Part shown: positions 60,770 to 64,000 of the stretch, piece by piece | Position numbering within the stretch: position 1 is the stretch's first letter | Layout of the letters: each line of letters opens with the position of its first letter | Assembly (NCBI GenBank): GCA_934339365.1 | Contig: CAKRHW010000002.1 | Location: 248,001-312,000, forward strand | Length of the DNA: 64,000 bases | Reading direction: 5' to 3' | DNA from: an uncultured Lachnospiraceae bacterium | Lineage (GTDB): Bacteria; Bacillota; Clostridia; Lachnospirales; Lachnospiraceae | Notes under the pieces: model-generated | The model's database searches: none | The model's input: the letters and a program-made list of their open reading frames with translations, nothing else | What the model was told of the DNA's origin: nothing | Program-made: the position numbers and the translations under genes

Positions 60770-62206
60770 CTATTCTGATCCTTCTCCTTTAATAACCTTA
60801 ATGATTGTCAAAAATAAAATTTTAATATCTAAACTCAATTTCCAGTTTTCTAAATATTCATTATCTAAATTTACAATTTCTTCAAAATCTGTAATATTGC
60901 TTCTTCCACTTACCTGCCACAAACCGGTTATTCCAGGCTTGCTAGCTAAACGACTCTTATGACGCAAATCGTACTGTTCCACTTCATCAACTGTTGGTGG
61001 ACGTGTTCCCACAAGACTCATATCTCCTTTTAAAACATTAAAAAATTGTGGAAATTCATCTATACTTGTCTTACGAATAAATTTACCAAACGGAAAAATA
61101 CGAGGATCATTGTCCATCTTAAACATTAGTCCACTCATTTTATTTTGCTCCATGAGTTCCTTTTTTCGTTCTTCTGCATCTGTATACATACTTCGGAACT
61201 TATACATCTTAAACTTTCGTCCATTTCTTCCTACACGAACCTGCGAAAAGAATACCGGACCCGGACTCTGTATTTTTATAATCGGAGCTACAAATAAGAA
61301 AGCAATTCCACATAAAACACATCCTACTAAGCCACCTAAAATATCCAGACATCGTTTGATGAATAACTGCCGTTGTGTTGCCATCTTTATCGAATAAGTA
61401 AGCACTGTATATCCATAAAAGTCTTCTACTTTTGTTTCATGAACAGAATGAAATGGATTATGTACTAAATTATAATGTACCGTCAATCCTGCTGCTACTA
61501 GAACTTCCGAGGCACGTGCCAGCTCATTTCCATAATTCGATGAATCTTTCGTTTCATCTATAAAAACTTCATCTACAACATTTTCTAGTATAAATTCTCT
61601 TACACCATCTTCCCACGCAGCAACAACTGGCACACCTTCAATGTGTTGTCCAACCAGTTGATTATTGTCTAAAACCACACACCCAATAATTTTGCAATAA
61701 TTGTAACTGTTTTTCACAAGATGCTTAATTACATATGGCATTCTTTCTTCTACTGCAATAATTAATATATTTCTCGCATTTTTCTGTGCTGCATCCGGAT
61801 CATTTTCCACTAAAGATTTTTTTCTAACACATCTAGCTATGTATGTAAGCATCAAATTTGCAAACCATGTTGTAATCAGCACAGTTCTTGAAACATCTGC
61901 TGACTGTTTTGTAAGAAAAAGATAAACTAATGCAAATACAAATTCACCTGTTGTAAGCTTAACTGTATATTTTACTTCAATCAAATACCCTCTTTTTAAG
62001 ATATCACTGTAATTGTCTGTAAAGAAAGAGATTACTCCTAAAAGAAGGCACATAACAATCGCTAATTGAAAATATATTTGATTACAATATACAATCCCTT
62101 TTTCTAATATTGCATAGGCTATTGTATATGAAAACTGCAGGCATAAAATATCAAGTAGAATAAAATCAAAATGCTTCCCCCAACTCGAATTCACTTTTTG
62201 ATACAT
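60770..62206 (-). CDS. Exopolysaccharide polyprenyl-phosphate sugar transferase (WcaJ/CpsE type)
   Basis: This enzyme should start polysaccharide synthesis by moving a sugar-1-phosphate to undecaprenyl phosphate. The 478-residue protein has four or five N-terminal membrane segments, a CoA-binding-like middle domain, and a C-terminal bacterial sugar transferase domain with KRCLDILGGLVG, GPVFFSQVRVGRNGRKFKMYKFRSM, DEFPQFFNVLKGDMSLVGTRPP and the closing GITGLWQVSGRS. The sugar is unknown. It follows cpsD. Confidence 0.92.
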   Translation of the reverse strand: MYQKVNSSWGKHFDFILLDILCLQFSYTIAYAILEKGIVYCNQIYFQLAIVMCLLLGVISFFTDNYSDILKRGYLIEVKYTVKLTTGEFVFALVYLFLTKQSADVSRTVLITTWFANLMLTYIARCVRKKSLVENDPDAAQKNARNILIIAVEERMPYVIKHLVKNSYNYCKIIGCVVLDNNQLVGQHIEGVPVVAAWEDGVREFILENVVDEVFIDETKDSSNYGNELARASEVLVAAGLTVHYNLVHNPFHSVHETKVEDFYGYTVLTYSIKMATQRQLFIKRCLDILGGLVGCVLCGIAFLFVAPIIKIQSPGPVFFSQVRVGRNGRKFKMYKFRSMYTDAEERKKELMEQNKMSGLMFKMDNDPRIFPFGKFIRKTSIDEFPQFFNVLKGDMSLVGTRPPTVDEVEQYDLRHKSRLASKPGITGLWQVSGRSNITDFEEIVNLDNEYLENWKLSLDIKILFLTIIKVIKGEGSE

Positions 62207-62244
62207 TTCATTTCCTCTCTCTACTTAGAAAATACAATTAAAAC

Positions 62245-62958
62245 CTATTTTTTAGTATCATGGTGACCATATTCTCCATAATGACCATATCCATACTGAC
62301 CATAATATCCACCATATTTACTCTTTGTTTCCATATCAATTTTATTTAATACAGCTCCAAGAATTTTTACTTTAGATTGTTCTAGTTGTTTTTTCACACG
62401 ATCTACAATCTTATAACTTACATTTTCCGTTTCAATTACAATAATAGCGCCATCACATCTTTGAGCAATAACTGCCGCATCAATAACTGCTCCTAAAGGT
62501 GGGCAATCAATAAAAGTATACTCATATTCGTTTCTTGCTAATTTTAGTAACTCACCCATCATTTCTCCGCCTAAAAGTTCTGAAGGATTTGGAGCAATTG
62601 GTCCTGTAAATACAACATCCATTCCCTCAAAATTTGTCTCATATACAATTTCATCAATTTTACACTGACCTGATAAATATTCTGTTAATCCCTTTACCTG
62701 CTTATCTGCTTTATATCTATTTGCTAATACAGATTTTCTAATATCCGCATCAATCAATAAAACTTTCTTTCCTGCTCTGGCCATTGCCTGTGACAAACGA
62801 AAAACCAAAGTTGATTTTCCTTCATCTGGATACGAACTGGTAAAAGCAATTACTTTTTTGTCATCTCCACAAAACTGTATATTTGTTCTTAAAGCATTAT
62901 ATGCTTCATTTCCGCTATAATCTAACTCTGTTACCTCTTGAAATGTAATTTTATTCAT
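62245..62958 (-). CDS. CpsD/CapB-family tyrosine-protein kinase
   Basis: This BY-kinase regulates polysaccharide length and export. The 237-residue protein has Walker A YPDEGKST (43-50), Walker A' VLLIDADIR (66-74) and Walker B TFIDCPPLG. The C-terminal tail is a tyrosine cluster with seven Tyr residues in KYGGYYGQYGYGHYGEYG, the usual autophosphorylation site. Activation should come from the membrane partner CpsC, encoded just upstream. Confidence 0.93.
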   Translation of the reverse strand: MNKITFQEVTELDYSGNEAYNALRTNIQFCGDDKKVIAFTSSYPDEGKSTLVFRLSQAMARAGKKVLLIDADIRKSVLANRYKADKQVKGLTEYLSGQCKIDEIVYETNFEGMDVVFTGPIAPNPSELLGGEMMGELLKLARNEYEYTFIDCPPLGAVIDAAVIAQRCDGAIIVIETENVSYKIVDRVKKQLEQSKVKILGAVLNKIDMETKSKYGGYYGQYGYGHYGEYGHHDTKK

Positions 62959-62997
62959 AACAGTTCCTTTCTTCTCTCCTACTCTTTACTCTCATCA

Positions 62998-63741
62998 CTA
63001 TTTTTTGTGTTTTTTTCTTTTTGTTGAGTTATTTGACTTGCTCTGTTTATTTTCAATTGGAATACTTCCTAATGTTTCTAATCCTAAATATTTTTCAATA
63101 TCATCTGGACTCTTAATATTGTCATCCATAACATGCATTAAAATAACAACACCACACGATAAAATAAATCCTAAAAGAGCCGCAATAATACAATTTTTCT
63201 TCATATTTGGACTAGACGGATATTCTGCAACAACTCCCTTTTCAGAAATAGACGGCTGATCTGTCTTCATAATCTCTGCCATTTGTTTCTGAGATACTAC
63301 TGCAAAATCATCTGCAATTTTCTTTGCTAATTTTGGATCCTTATTAGAAACTGTAATATTAATAATATGAGAATCTGTTGGGTTTGTAATTACAACATTA
63401 TTACATAACTGTTCATATGTCATATCTTCAAGTTTTAAATCTGCAATCACAGTTTCAACAACTGGTCTTGATTTAATTAAAACCATATAATCATTCGTAA
63501 GTTGCGATCCAATCTGTAAATCTGAAATCGAAGTAATACTGTTTGAAGAAACAATATAGAGTTGTGATGTAGACTTATAAATCGGAGTCACTGCAAATTT
63601 TGTATAAGCTCCTGCTATACCACCAAATATTAAAGTAACTAAAATAATAATCCACGCCTTATTTAATAAAGCAAACAAAATATCGCGTAAGTCGATTTCC
63701 ACTTCCTCATTTTGAATATTCTGAATTTGATTTGTTTCCAT
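62998..63741 (-). CDS. Wzz/CpsC-type chain-length and kinase-activator membrane protein
   Basis: This 247-residue protein has two membrane segments (about 28-48 and 183-204) flanking an extracytoplasmic Wzz domain with the EYPSSPNMKKN region before the second segment. The C-terminal cytoplasmic tail (PDDIEKYLGLETLGSIP, then a Lys-rich end) is the kinase-activating part in Gram-positive systems. It follows cpsB and precedes cpsD. Confidence 0.92.
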   Translation of the reverse strand: METNQIQNIQNEEVEIDLRDILFALLNKAWIIILVTLIFGGIAGAYTKFAVTPIYKSTSQLYIVSSNSITSISDLQIGSQLTNDYMVLIKSRPVVETVIADLKLEDMTYEQLCNNVVITNPTDSHIINITVSNKDPKLAKKIADDFAVVSQKQMAEIMKTDQPSISEKGVVAEYPSSPNMKKNCIIAALLGFILSCGVVILMHVMDDNIKSPDDIEKYLGLETLGSIPIENKQSKSNNSTKRKKHKK

Positions 63742-63766
63742 TAATTAACTTTCTCCATTTCTAGGC

Positions 63767-64000
63767 TTACGCCTGTTTTTTTTCATTATCTAGTAGTTTT
63801 CTTTTATCTTCATCATTACTATATTTTTCAATAAACCCAACCATTTCTCTCGTATCCACTGCTCTTGATGTAACATTATGTGCATCTGTTCCTAAATAAT
63901 CAACCAGTCCATCACGAATAAGCTGATGAGCTCTTTTTACAAATTGCTTATTGCCCGCTTTTTTTAGTGTACGTACATTAATTTGAAACTTTGCTCCCGC
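63767..64000 (-). CDS. CpsB-type PHP tyrosine phosphatase (C-terminal end, cut by window edge)
   Basis: Only the last 77 codons are in the window. They read AGAKFQINVRTLKKAG, then LVDYLGTDAHNVTSRAV, matching the C-terminal metal-binding TDAH motif of CpsB/CapC manganese-dependent tyrosine phosphatases, which dephosphorylate CpsD. It precedes cpsC, the usual cpsBCD order. Unlike the related gene at 53161, this copy keeps the TDAH residues. Confidence 0.85.
   Translation of the reverse strand, partial: AGAKFQINVRTLKKAGNKQFVKRAHQLIRDGLVDYLGTDAHNVTSRAVDTREMVGFIEKYSNDEDKRKLLDNEKKQA

Overview
The window looks like chromosomal core genome of a low-GC, endospore-forming member of the Bacillota, most likely a Lachnospiraceae-type Clostridia. 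The grounds are AT-rich DNA, strong GGAGG ribosome binding sites, sporulation genes (spoIVA, yqfC, yqfD), the ylxM-ffh-rpsP-khpA-rimM-trmD-rplS-rbgA-rnhB cluster, pta-ackA, and Gram-positive style cpsBCD polysaccharide genes. Nearly every gene lies on the minus strand; the only clear plus-strand genes are tmcAL (51608) and a 49-residue membrane protein (53001). I found no rRNA, tRNA, CRISPR array, insertion sequence or prophage gene, and no stretch over 300 bases without a gene.

Layout, read in the direction of minus-strand transcription (high to low coordinates). 64000-60770: start of an exopolysaccharide operon, cpsB (cut by the window end), cpsC, cpsD and an initiating sugar transferase, closed by a hairpin terminator. 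60505-58912: a possible SecB-like protein and a MerR/methyltransferase fusion. 58812-55344: rfbB-rfbA-rfbD-rfbC for dTDP-rhamnose, with a MerR-type palindromic promoter in front and a terminator behind. 55284-53161: VanZ-like protein and a membrane-anchored, Thr/Gln-repeat protein whose C-terminal domain looks like a CpsB phosphatase that has lost its metal ligands. 53150-51608 (plus strand): tmcAL and the small membrane protein, divergent from pta-ackA. 49018-40737: yceD-rpmF-plsX-rnc-smc-ftsY-ilvA, from a consensus promoter. 40673-29990: SGNH hydrolase, then the ylxM-ffh-rpsP-khpA-rimM-trmD-rplS translation and secretion cluster, a signal peptidase, rbgA, a second signal peptidase, rnhB, yraN, pgeF and der. 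29940-25851: plsY-gpsA, a small alarmone synthetase and cardiolipin synthase. 25757-18090: spoIVA, a membrane MutS-like ATPase, tyrS, alaS and rpsU. 17997-8192: yqfC-yqfD-phoH-ybeY, a DUF3048 protein, cdd, a MurJ-like flippase, a BofC-like protein and two flavoproteins. 8138-1: proB, an unknown protein, a patatin, DUF896, 5-FTHF cyclo-ligase, proA, an M14 peptidase, miaB and the start of mutS.

Most of this is housekeeping DNA. The most promising part is 53-64 kb. There the MerR-methyltransferase fusion gene lies immediately upstream of a promoter with a perfect 15-base dyad (58881-58895) between its -35 and -10 boxes, facing the rhamnose operon. A matching 8-base half-site lies upstream of the regulator's own apparent operon. 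The same stretch encodes a CpsB-like pseudo-phosphatase on a membrane stalk. I infer a possible local circuit controlling cell-surface polysaccharide; it is not demonstrated. All function calls come from reading protein motifs and gene order by eye, without database searches.
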